From positions 1 through 64,000 of the forward strand of contig JASHUM010000079.1 of the NCBI GenBank assembly GCA_030040015.1: a stretch of DNA of 64,000 bases, read 5' to 3'. A program made the translations under genes and the position numbers. The stretch's first letter is position 1. The number at the start of each line of letters is the position of its first letter. The notes under the pieces are model-generated. The model saw nothing but the letters and a program-made list of their open reading frames with translations. It was not told where the DNA came from and did no database searches. Shown one piece after another: positions 19,740 through 29,200 of the stretch. Source of the stretch: Acidimicrobiales bacterium (GTDB lineage: Bacteria; Actinomycetota; Acidimicrobiia; Acidimicrobiales; UBA8190).

Positions 19740-20782
19740 CCGAAACGGTGGCGCAGAGCGAGGAAAGCTTGGGCCGGGGCCCGCGCATCGGCCTCGTGCT
19801 CGGCGCCGGGGGCGTGGCCGGGATCGCCTACCACGCCGGCATCCTCGCCGCCTTGTCCGAGGCGCTGGGCTGGGACCCGCGCACCGCCGACGTGGTGGTG
19901 GGGACGTCGGCAGGATCGGTCACGGCGGCGGGGCTGCGCGCCGGGCTGAGCGCCGGCGACGTGTTCGCCCGTTGCGTGGGGACACCGCTCACCCCCGAGG
20001 GCGCCGCCGTGCTGGCGACCGCGGACGCCGCCGTCGACGGCCGTGACTTCCTCTCGGACCAAGCCCGCTTCACCCTGGTGCCGGCCGCACTGCGGGTGGT
20101 GTGGGCCGCCGGGCGGCGCCCGGGTCGGGTCCGGCCCGGGGCGGTGCTGGCCGGGTTGCTCCCGCCCGGCCGGGTGTCGACCTCGGTGATCGCCGACAGC
20201 GTGGCGGCCATGTTCCCCGACGGGTGGCCGTCGCGTCCCACGTGGATCTGCGCCGTGCACCTCGACGACGGTGTGCTCACCGAGTTCGGGCGCCACGGCG
20301 CGCCGCCGGCGGGCATGGGCCAGGCGGTCGCCGCCTCGTGCGCCATTCCCGGCTACTTCACCCCGGTGCCCATCGGCGGGGTTCGCTACGTGGACGGCGG
20401 CGCCCATTCGACCAGCAACCTGGCCACCGTGGCCGACGAGGACCTGGACCTGGTGGTGGTGAGCGCGCCCATGGCCCGAGCCGGGGCTCGCCCGTCGTTC
20501 CCCGACGGCATTCCCGCCGCGCTGGGGGCCGCGGGCAGGGAGCTCAACCGCCTGCAGCTGCAGCTGGAGGCCCGGAGGCTCCGGGCACGGGGAACCGAGG
20601 TCGTGGCCTTCTCGCCCACGCTCCAGGACCGTTCGGTCATGGGGCTGAACCCGATGGACCCGGCCCGGCGCGAGCCCATCGCCCGTCAAGCCCGCCGATC
20701 GGCGCTCACCCGACTGGCCCGCCCGGACGTGGCGGAACGCCTGGCTCCGCTCGGCGCCGGGGCCCGGCGCCAGCCCGCCTAG
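19730..20782 (+). CDS. Patatin-like phospholipase
   Basis: LVLGAGGVAGIAYHAGIL, GTSAGS, VDGG; GTG start overlaps WS/DGAT stop. Confidence 0.9.
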   Translation: MSVTETVAQSEESLGRGPRIGLVLGAGGVAGIAYHAGILAALSEALGWDPRTADVVVGTSAGSVTAAGLRAGLSAGDVFARCVGTPLTPEGAAVLATADAAVDGRDFLSDQARFTLVPAALRVVWAAGRRPGRVRPGAVLAGLLPPGRVSTSVIADSVAAMFPDGWPSRPTWICAVHLDDGVLTEFGRHGAPPAGMGQAVAASCAIPGYFTPVPIGGVRYVDGGAHSTSNLATVADEDLDLVVVSAPMARAGARPSFPDGIPAALGAAGRELNRLQLQLEARRLRARGTEVVAFSPTLQDRSVMGLNPMDPARREPIARQARRSALTRLARPDVAERLAPLGAGARRQPA

Positions 20783-20790
20783 CCGTCCCC

Positions 20791-21873
20791 TCAGCTCGAG
20801 GCGGCCTCGGCGGTGGCCCGCACGTGGGCCATGCGCTGTGCGTCGAGGGCCTCGGCTTGTGCCTCGTCGTTGGCGATCTCGGCGTCGAGGTCGGTGTCGG
20901 CGAAGCCCAGCACCCCCATGTCGTCGAAGGCCTTGGTGATGCGTGGCCCCCACAGCCCGATGTCCTTCAGCACGGGCACGATGCGCATGAAGAGGAAGCC
21001 CCGGAACCGGGTGGTGAGCTCGCTGGTGGCCACGTACTCGGTGAGCTCCTTGGGCAACTCGAGACGCTCGAAGATCTCTTCGCCCAGGAACCGGTCGCGC
21101 ATGCGATAACAGGCGTCCACGCAGAACTCCTCGCGTTCGTCGCGCTCGGCTTGGGTGAGCTCGGGGTAGTAGTCGCGCAACGCCAGGCGGCCGAAGGTCA
21201 CGTGCCGGGCCTCGTCCTGCATGACATAGGCATTGATGGCCTTGCCCAGCGGCTCGGTGGCCGTGTTCCGGATGAACCCGAACGCAGCCAGGGCCAGGCC
21301 CTCGATGAGCACCTGCATGCCGAGGTAGGTGAAGTCCCACCGGCTGTCGTTGAGCACGTCGTTCAACAGGCTCTTCAAGTTGGGGTTGAGCGGGTACACG
21401 AGCTGCAGCTTCTCGTACAGGTACCGGCTGTAGACCTCCACGTGGCGCGCCTCGTCGATGACCTGGGTGGCGGCGTAGAATTTGGAGTCGATGTCGGGGA
21501 CGGTCTGCACGATCTTCGCCGTGCAGATGAGCGCCCCCTGCTCCCCGTGCATGAACTGGCTGAATCTCCACGCCTCGGTGTGGTGGCGCAACACGGCCTT
21601 CTGGCGGGCGTCCATCTTGTCCCACCACGGGGTCCCGGCGATGGGGTTGAGCTCCTCGGGAAGCCCGAGGGGATTGTCCAAGTCGATGTCGATGGACCAG
21701 TCGAGGCGGTCCTTGGCGATCCACTGCCGGCGCGTACCCTTGTCGTAGAGACGGAGCAACTGGTCTCGCCCATCGGTGTAGTCGAAGTCGAACACCGTGG
21801 TGCCCGGTGAGTCCACCAGCCACTGCTGGCTGTCGGAGCCGTTCGCTGTCGGCGCCCTGCCCTCGTCCCCCAT
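20791..21873 (-). CDS. Ferritin-like di-iron protein (oxygenase/desaturase-like)
   Basis: Two carboxylate/His motifs QVIDEARHVEVY and YVMQDEARHVTFG in an all-helical protein. Confidence 0.75.
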   Translation of the reverse strand: MGDEGRAPTANGSDSQQWLVDSPGTTVFDFDYTDGRDQLLRLYDKGTRRQWIAKDRLDWSIDIDLDNPLGLPEELNPIAGTPWWDKMDARQKAVLRHHTEAWRFSQFMHGEQGALICTAKIVQTVPDIDSKFYAATQVIDEARHVEVYSRYLYEKLQLVYPLNPNLKSLLNDVLNDSRWDFTYLGMQVLIEGLALAAFGFIRNTATEPLGKAINAYVMQDEARHVTFGRLALRDYYPELTQAERDEREEFCVDACYRMRDRFLGEEIFERLELPKELTEYVATSELTTRFRGFLFMRIVPVLKDIGLWGPRITKAFDDMGVLGFADTDLDAEIANDEAQAEALDAQRMAHVRATAEAASS

Positions 21874-21964
21874 GGCCCTCCCTTCGGCCCATCCACCGCC
21901 GCCCCCCGGGACCCCCACCCTACGACCCAGGCCGAACCAGCACCACGGGCCCCCCGGCTCGCCA

Positions 21965-22744
21965 TCATCCTGGCCGCTGGCCCCAGAAGAGGACGCGCTT
22001 GAAGGGGTAGAAGTACGGCTCTCTGTCACCGAGAGCGTGCTCGAGACGCCGGCGGTACTCGGCCACGAACCGGTCGAACTCGTCGGGCCCGAGGACGCCC
22101 TTGAAGCGAGTGAGCGACGAGCCCTTCACCCACTCGACCACCTCGGTGCGGCTCGAGAGGAGATGCCCGTACACCTGGAGGCGCACCTGCTGCGAGGCGA
22201 AGCCGAGCTCGTGGAGGAGCTCCGCATAGGCCGCCGGGGCGAGCACGTTGGTCGCCACCGGATCGGCCGGCGCCCTGGAACCGAGCCACTCCTCGGCCAG
22301 GGTCTGGAGCACGATGTGGGAGGGATGGTCGGCATTGGCCGGCACCTGGACGGCCAGCTGGCCGCCGGGGCCCAGCGCCTCCGACCACTGCCGCAGGACT
22401 CGCCGGTGGTCGGCCACCCAGTGCAAGGCGGCGTTGGAGAGCACGACGTCGTACCCCTCACCGGTCCACGTGGCGATGTCGGCTTGGACGAACCGGATGC
22501 CGGGGCCCTGGTGCCCCCCAGCCTGGGCCAGCATCGACGGAGACGAGTCGACCCCGAGCGTGGAGGTGGCACCGCTCCGGTCGTGCAGGGCAGCGGTCAG
22601 CCGGCCGTCGCCGCAGCCGAGGTCCACGACCACGGGGGCGTCCGCCGGGGCCAACAGGGCCACGAGGTCCCAGAAGGGTTGCTCGCGCTCCGCCGCGAAG
22701 CGGTTGTACTGGTCGGGGTTCCAGGCGGAGGGAACGGAGGACAA
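21965..22744 (-). CDS. SAM-dependent methyltransferase, trans-aconitate 2-methyltransferase-like
   Basis: WNPDQYNRFAAEREQPFWDLVALL..VVVDLGCGDGRLTAAL; LSNAALHWVADH; TTG start. Confidence 0.85.
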   Translation of the reverse strand: MSSVPSAWNPDQYNRFAAEREQPFWDLVALLAPADAPVVVDLGCGDGRLTAALHDRSGATSTLGVDSSPSMLAQAGGHQGPGIRFVQADIATWTGEGYDVVLSNAALHWVADHRRVLRQWSEALGPGGQLAVQVPANADHPSHIVLQTLAEEWLGSRAPADPVATNVLAPAAYAELLHELGFASQQVRLQVYGHLLSSRTEVVEWVKGSSLTRFKGVLGPDEFDRFVAEYRRRLEHALGDREPYFYPFKRVLFWGQRPG

Positions 22745-22776
22745 CGACCGGTCGTGTGAGGACGACGCGCCTCCGC

Positions 22777-23253
22777 TCAGCGAAGGCGCGGCTCCCAGGC
22801 GTCGGGATCGGCGGTGAGCCGGGCCACCGGGGCGGGGAGCCTTCCCCGGACCACGTCCTCGAGCGTGACCCGCTCGAGGACCGAGCGCAGGCTGGCCCGG
22901 ACGGCCACCCACACGTCCTGGAGGTGCTCGGCCGCACCCTGGTAGCTCGCCGCCTCGGGACGAAGCCCGCGCACCTCGGCCAGGGGGCCGTCGAGTGAGC
23001 GCATGACGTCGGCCACGGTGATCTTGGACGCGGGCCGGGCCAGACGGTATCCCCGGTCCCCACCCCGCTGGCTCGAGACCAACCCGGCTCGACGCAGGTC
23101 GTTCAGGATCGCCCCGACGAACTTGGTGGGCATGCCCTGGGCCTGCGCCAGGGCCTCAGCGGTGCAGGCGTCGTCGCGATCGGCGAGCGTGAGCAGGGCG
23201 CGCATCCCGTAGTCGACCTTGGCGGAGATGTGCACCGGGACATTGTGGCCCAT
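22777..23253 (-). CDS. Rrf2-family transcriptional regulator
   Basis: HISAKVDYGMRALLTLADRDDACTAEALAQAQGMPTKFVGAILNDLRRAGLVSSQRGGDRGYRLARP. Confidence 0.9.
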   Translation of the reverse strand: MGHNVPVHISAKVDYGMRALLTLADRDDACTAEALAQAQGMPTKFVGAILNDLRRAGLVSSQRGGDRGYRLARPASKITVADVMRSLDGPLAEVRGLRPEAASYQGAAEHLQDVWVAVRASLRSVLERVTLEDVVRGRLPAPVARLTADPDAWEPRLR

Positions 23254-23270
23254 GGGTCCGGCCGAGGGGC

Positions 23271-24113
23271 TCAACCGACGTGGCCGGTCACGTACTGCTT
23301 GGTGCGCTCGTCGCTGGGGGAGCCGAACACCTCGGCGGTGGGACCGAACTCGACGAGCTCGCCCACGCGGTCGTCGTCGAGGAGGAACACGGCCGCGTAG
23401 TGCGACACACGGGCGGCCTGGAACATGTTGTGGGTGACGAGGACGACGGTGACCTCGCGGGCCAGGTCGTCGAGCAACGCCTCGACCTTCCCGGTGGCGA
23501 CCGGGTCGAGGGCCGAGGTGGGCTCGTCCATGAGCAACACCTCGGGTTCGACGGCGAGGGCGCGGGCGATGCACAGCCGCTGCTGCTGGCCGCCCGACAG
23601 ACGGATGGCCGGCTGATGGAGGCGGTCCTTGACCAGATCCCACAGTGCGGCGTGCCGGAGGGCCGACTCCGCCGCGAGGGAGAGCACCTTCTTGTTGCGG
23701 ATGCCGTTGAAGCGAAGCCCGGACACCACGTTGTCGAAGATGCTCATGGTGGGGAACGGATTCGGTCGCTGGAACACCATCCCCACCCGACTGCGCACCA
23801 CCTCGGGAAGCGTGTCCTTGGCGTACACGTCGAGATCGCCGAGGCGGACGGTGCCCCGCACCTCGCCCCCGGCGTGGTCGTGCAGCCGGTTGATGGCGCG
23901 CAGGACGGTGGTCTTGCCGCACCCCGAGGGACCCACCATGGTCGTGATGCGGCGAGCAGGAATGTCGAAAGTCACGTTGCGCACGCCCACGTGCGAACCG
24001 AAGCGGACGCTCACGTCCTCGAGGGTGACGGCGGCCTGCAGCACGGGAGCGTCCTCACCGCCGTGACGGCGGGCGGCCTCGAGGGCCAGGGCGGCAGGAG
24101 AGGAGGCGGTCAT
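23271..24113 (-). CDS. pstB: Phosphate ABC transporter ATP-binding protein
   Basis: GPSGCGKTTVLRAINRLHD; VFQRPNPFPTMSIFDNV; LSGGQQQRLCIARALAVEPEVLLMDEPTSALDPVATGK. Confidence 0.95.
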   Translation of the reverse strand: MTASSPAALALEAARRHGGEDAPVLQAAVTLEDVSVRFGSHVGVRNVTFDIPARRITTMVGPSGCGKTTVLRAINRLHDHAGGEVRGTVRLGDLDVYAKDTLPEVVRSRVGMVFQRPNPFPTMSIFDNVVSGLRFNGIRNKKVLSLAAESALRHAALWDLVKDRLHQPAIRLSGGQQQRLCIARALAVEPEVLLMDEPTSALDPVATGKVEALLDDLAREVTVVLVTHNMFQAARVSHYAAVFLLDDDRVGELVEFGPTAEVFGSPSDERTKQYVTGHVG

Positions 24114-24131
24114 CGGCGTCGGTGTCGATGC

Positions 24132-25295
24132 TCAGTGCGAGAAGAGCGGTGTCCCGGCCGGGGTCTCGAGCTGGTCGAGCGTCGAGACGGCCAGGGCCAC
24201 GGCGTTGGAGGGCAGGGGCGCGTAGCCGAGGGACTCGGCGGCCTTCTGGCCCGTGGTCACCACGTAGTCGACCAGCTTGCCCAACGCGATCCCGGTGTCC
24301 TGGTTCGACTGGCGCTCATAGAGGAGCGTCCAGGAGAAGTTGGCCAGGGGATACGTGCCCGCTCCGGGTGAGTCGACGATGGAGAAGTTGGTGGCGCTCA
24401 GCGCGCTGGCCTCGGCACCGGCGGCGGCGATGGAGGTCACGGACGGGGCCACGAACTTGCCGGCGCTGTTCTCCAGGGCGGCGTCGACGAACCCGGCCTC
24501 CAGGGCGTAGCCGTACTCGACGAAGCCGATGGCCCCGGCCGTCTGGTGCACGTAGTTGGCCACGCCGGTGTTGAGCTGCTCGCCGATCCCCACGCCGGCG
24601 AGGGGCCAGGTCTTCGAGGGCTTGGTGGTGCCGATCTTGGTCACCCAGGCCGGGGCGGTCTTGATGAGGTAGGCGTCGAGGTCCCAGCCCGGCCCCGAGG
24701 AGTCAGCCCGGTGCACCGGCACGATGGGGAGGTCGGGCAGGCTGCTCACCCCGGTCACCTGGGCGATCCGGGGGTCGTCCCAGTTGGTGATGGTCCCGTC
24801 GAAGATGCCGGCCAACGTCGGGCCGTCGAGCTTCAGGTCCTTCGGGGCGCCGGGGACGTTGTAGCTGATGGCCACCCCGCCCAGGTCGACCGGGACCTGG
24901 AGCACCGTCCCCTGGGTGGCGGCGGCGAGGTCGGTGGCGCTCATGGGGATCTCCGTGTCGCCGAAGTCCACCGTGGCCTGCTGGATGTCTGTGATGCCCA
25001 CGCTGCTGCCGGCGGGCGAATAGTTGACGGTGGTGTGCTTGTCGGCCTTGGAATAGTCGTAGAAGACCTTCTCGAAGAAGGGCTCGATGGAGTTGGCCCC
25101 CGCCCCGGTGAGGGTCACGGGCGTCGAGGTGGAGGTGTCGGTGGTGGCACCGAGGACGCCCCCGGGACCCGAGACGGTCGTGGACGCGGTGGAAGTGGGG
25201 GTCGTCGTGGCGGTGCTCGACGAGCCCGAGCTGCAGGCGGCCGCTGCGGTGGCGAGGGCGACGAGCACGAGGGGGACGACGAAGCGGCGGGGCAT
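24132..25295 (-). CDS. pstS: Phosphate ABC transporter substrate-binding lipoprotein
   Basis: Lipobox-like AAAACSSGSS; TGAGANSIEPFFEKVFYDYSKADKHTTVNYSPAGSSVGITDIQQATVDFGDTEIPMS. Confidence 0.95.
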   Translation of the reverse strand: MPRRFVVPLVLVALATAAAACSSGSSSTATTTPTSTASTTVSGPGGVLGATTDTSTSTPVTLTGAGANSIEPFFEKVFYDYSKADKHTTVNYSPAGSSVGITDIQQATVDFGDTEIPMSATDLAAATQGTVLQVPVDLGGVAISYNVPGAPKDLKLDGPTLAGIFDGTITNWDDPRIAQVTGVSSLPDLPIVPVHRADSSGPGWDLDAYLIKTAPAWVTKIGTTKPSKTWPLAGVGIGEQLNTGVANYVHQTAGAIGFVEYGYALEAGFVDAALENSAGKFVAPSVTSIAAAGAEASALSATNFSIVDSPGAGTYPLANFSWTLLYERQSNQDTGIALGKLVDYVVTTGQKAAESLGYAPLPSNAVALAVSTLDQLETPAGTPLFSH

Positions 25296-25431
25296 GCGGA
25301 GCTCCTCTCGGGGTGGCCCTCCCACGGGCCGGGGCTTCGATCTGCGCTTGATCGATTATCTTAAGTGATCAAATCAGATTTATAGGCGAGGAAGCTGAGA
25401 GGGGCGGGCGGGCGCCCGGGCCGTGGCTGGC

Positions 25432-26202
25432 TCAGATGTCGAGCTCGACCACCGGCTGGCTGCCGCCCAGGGCCGACCGGGCGTACCGCATGACCGCCTC
25501 GGGAAGGTCGAGGGAGTCGGCCTCCTCGATGGTGTCGAAGTCGTAGAACGAACCCGGCTCGCCTCGGGGTCCCCACCACACGGCGATGCGTCCCCGGGCG
25601 GTGAGGGCGACCCCGATCACCTGGCCCCGGTCGAGGGCGGGGTCGTCACGAGGCTCGACCAGCCACTGGCCCTGGAAGGCGAGGGTGCGCACCTGGCCGG
25701 TGCGGTGGTCCTCGACGTCGACCTCGATCCGCTCGGACTTCACGGCCTCGAGATCGGGCTCGGGCTCGGCTTCGGGCTCGGTCTGGTACTCGGGCTCGGC
25801 CACGGAGAGCGGCACGGACGCCACCGGAGCGTCTCCCTCCGGCACGAAAAGGCCGGGCTGCAGGTCGGAGAGCCAGGGGATGTCGGAGAGCCTCCGGCCG
25901 TAGCCCACCTCCCGGGAGCTCGCCGCGTCGATGTCCTCGGGGCTCACCAACTGGACCGTCTGGACCGTCGCCTCTCCGCCCGCCGTCACGGCCAGGGCCA
26001 ACGCGGCCGCAACCGTGACGTCGGGCAGGTCGGCAACGGCGTAGGCGTCGGTCTCCCCCAGGGCGAAGTAGAACGCCTCGAGGCTCCCGCCCACGCTCTT
26101 GATCGCCCCCTCGGTCGTTTCCCGCCGGGCTGAGCCCCCCTTGGCCCTGACCCCCTTCACCCCGTCGAGGGTGTAGGTCAGCTTCAGCATGTATTTGGGC
26201 AT
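25432..26202 (-). CDS. GYD-domain protein with EXLDI-like C-terminal domain
   Basis: N-term MPKYMLKLTYTLDGVKGVRAKGGSARRETTEGAIKSVGGSLEAFYFALGETDAYAVADLPD (GYD); C-term ends PVVELDI. Confidence 0.75.
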   Translation of the reverse strand: MPKYMLKLTYTLDGVKGVRAKGGSARRETTEGAIKSVGGSLEAFYFALGETDAYAVADLPDVTVAAALALAVTAGGEATVQTVQLVSPEDIDAASSREVGYGRRLSDIPWLSDLQPGLFVPEGDAPVASVPLSVAEPEYQTEPEAEPEPDLEAVKSERIEVDVEDHRTGQVRTLAFQGQWLVEPRDDPALDRGQVIGVALTARGRIAVWWGPRGEPGSFYDFDTIEEADSLDLPEAVMRYARSALGGSQPVVELDI

Positions 26203-26235
26203 TGGAGCGAGCCCCTTCCCTCTGGGATCCCTCCC

Positions 26236-29200
26236 TTAGGTCGTGAAGGCGATCCCCGGCGGGGCGAAGGTCGACCCCACCCCGCCGGGTCCGAGCGGTC
26301 CGTACCACTGGGCGTTGGCCGCCTCCCAGAACAGGTACAGCGTGTTCCCCGGGCCTTCCACGGCGATGGTGGGAAGCCCGCCGGTGCCTGCCGCCATGGC
26401 CGGAGCCCCGAACGTCGTCCCCCACGTCCCGGCCCCGAGCGGCCCGTGCCACTGGGCGTCGGGCGTCTGCCAGTACACGAAGAGGGCGTTGTCGGATCCC
26501 TGGGCGGCCACGTCGGGCAACCCGTTGGGCCCCTCGATGATCGACGGCGCCGAGTACGTCGATCCGGCGGCGCCGATCCCGAGCGGCCCGTGCCACTGGG
26601 CGTCGGGCGTCTGCCAGTACAGGTAGAGGGTGTTGCCCGGGCCCTCGGCCACCACGTTGGGCAGCCCGCCGTTGCCACCTGGGGCGATCGAAGGCGCTGA
26701 GTACGTGGAGCCGTAGGCGCCGATCCCGAGCGGCCCGTGCCACTGGGCGTTGGTCGTCTCCCAGTACAGGTACGTGCTGTGGTTGGGGCCCTCGACCACC
26801 ACGTTGGGCAGCCCGTTCGGTCCCATGATCATCGCCGGGGCGCTGTAGGTGGACCCGTAGTTGCCGACACCGAGGGGCCCGTGCCACTGGGCGTCGGGCG
26901 TCTGCCAGTACAGGTAGAGGGAGTCGCTCGGTCCCTCAGCGGCCACGTACGGCAACCCACCCGGTCCGGCCGCGATCGTCGGGGCCGAGTACGTCGAGCC
27001 ATAGGCGCCGATCCCGAGCGGCCCGTGCCACTGGGCGTCGGGGGTCTCCCAGTACAGGTACGTGGAGTTGTCCGGGCCCTCGGCCACGATGTCGGGGAGC
27101 CCGCTCGGCCCCTCCGCCACCGCCGGTGTCGAGTACGTCGACCCCGGGCCACCGACCTGGTAGGGCCCGTGCCACTGGGCGTCGGAGGTCTCCCAGTAGA
27201 TCCACAGGGTGTGATCGGGCCCTTCGGTGGCCACCGTCGGCAGGTTGGAGTTCACCGTTTCGTCCGTGGTCCCCGACGCCGAGGCGTAGGCGGGCGAGTT
27301 GGTGCTCGTGTAGCTCGCCGTCACCGTGTAGGTCCCGGGTCGCTCGGTGATCGAGCAGCTGCCGGTCGACTGGTAGACGCCAGGGCCGGGGATGGCCCCA
27401 CCGACGGTGTTGGGGGTGAGCGACGAGATCGTGCAGCTCCCGCCCTGGCCGTCGGACACCGCCACCGAGCCGGTGGGCACGCTGGGACCGGACGCGGTGG
27501 GTGAGTCGACGGTCACGTCGTACGTCACTGCCCCAGGCGGAGCCGGGTTCTGAGCGCCCGAGACCACGACCGGGCTCGACCCGTCGTTGACCAGGCTGAA
27601 GTCCGAAACCGACTCAGTCCCCGCTCCGTCCGCGTCGAGGGCGATGCTGAGGCCGTTCACCGCCTCGGGAGTCTCGTTGAGCGTCTCGGTCACGTCGCCG
27701 AGCACGGGGGTGACGAACGTGGCCTTGGTCCAATTCGACTCAGCGGGGTACGTCTGGCTGTTGGTCCAGGTGTCCCAGTACTCGTCGTTGGAGGATCGGC
27801 CGAAGAGGTTGAAGTACACCGGGACGGTGGACTTGTAATAGGCGGTGACGGTGTACACGTCACCCGGAGTGGCGACGGGCGTGCACTGGCCCATGTCGGG
27901 GGTCGTGCGCAGGCCGTCTCCAGCGTCCACAGCCGTGATGGTGTCCTCGCCCCCGGTGTAGCCACCCGTCGTGCTCCAGCTGGCGGTGGCGTCTCCGGAC
28001 ACCTGGTCGATCTCCCAGCAGTTGGGGCTGGGAGCCACCGTGTCGCCCGGCAAGGGCGCCGGGTAGTTCTGGGCGCAGTCGGTGTCGGGCTCGGACGGCT
28101 CGGGGCACTCGGGGAGGAACTGCGCCGCCGTCAACGTGGGGTTGACCAGGGAGTCGGCGCCCACTGCGGCCGCCGTGTCCACCGGCTGGTAACAGGTGGG
28201 AGGACTGTCCCCGGACTGGGAGGTGGTGCACTGGGGTACCTGGGCGGACCCCGTCGTCGACTCACCGAGCGCGGTCTGCATGGTGTCGACGGTGATGTCG
28301 GGGTCGGCGGTCTTCTCCGCCTCCAGCCAGCCGGCGAAGTCGGAGAAGGCGGTGGGGTCGAGCGAGTAGAGCGAGGAGCACCCCGTGCTGCTCGTCTCGC
28401 AGATCTGGTGGAAGGAGAACGCCAGCAGCCCGCCGTCGTTGTTCTCGGCGTTGATGACGTCTTCCTCCAGCAAGCAGGCGGCGTTCGTGTCGCCCGTGCC
28501 GCCCATGGCGCTGCTGCTCGGGGAGAAGGCCACCGCCGGCGTGTAGGCGTCGGTCGGGCAGACCACGTACGACGTGCTCGTGGTGTCCTCGTCGTTGGTC
28601 GTGGAGTCCTCGGGGGTGGCGAGGCCGTACTTGTCCTCGCCGGTGAGAGTCTGGGCGTAAGGGCAGTTGCTGGGGCTGCAGCCTCCGGGCTGGACGTCGG
28701 CGATGTTCCCGACGCCCCGGGCCGAGTCGAAACCGCAGTTCTCGACGATCGCCTCGTCGTTGCTGGAGGTACCCGGCGCCTGGTCACCGGAGGCGAAGGT
28801 GTCGCCACTCCCCCCGATGTTGCCGTTGGCCCCCGTGTAGTCGGCGAACGGATAGGCGAAGTCGACGATGTCGTTGCCGAACCCGCCGATCAGGTGGTCC
28901 ATCTCCGTGATGAGCGAGTCGCGGCCCTGGCACACCTCGGCCTCGGCCTCGTTGGAGGGGACGAGCGTGAGGTCCTGGTTGTCGACGGTCTTGCCACCGA
29001 TCTCGTCTCCGTCGCCGTGGAGCGTGGTGATGTCGTCCGCCGTCATCGTGCAGGAATCGTCGGTGGTCCCGTCCGGGCAGTTGCTCTGGGTGGTGATGAA
29101 GTTGAAGGGCACGTAGAAGGTGCCGACCAGGCCGTCGGCCTCCATGTCGGTGACCGCCGTCATCTGGTCGGCCCAGGCGTTGTCGAAGGTGAGCGCCACG

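Noticed and set aside
26239-27243. Possible CRISPR-like direct repeats
   Set aside because: Spacing is about 144 bp, repeats are in frame and coding, with no conserved 25-40 bp repeat/unique spacer pattern.
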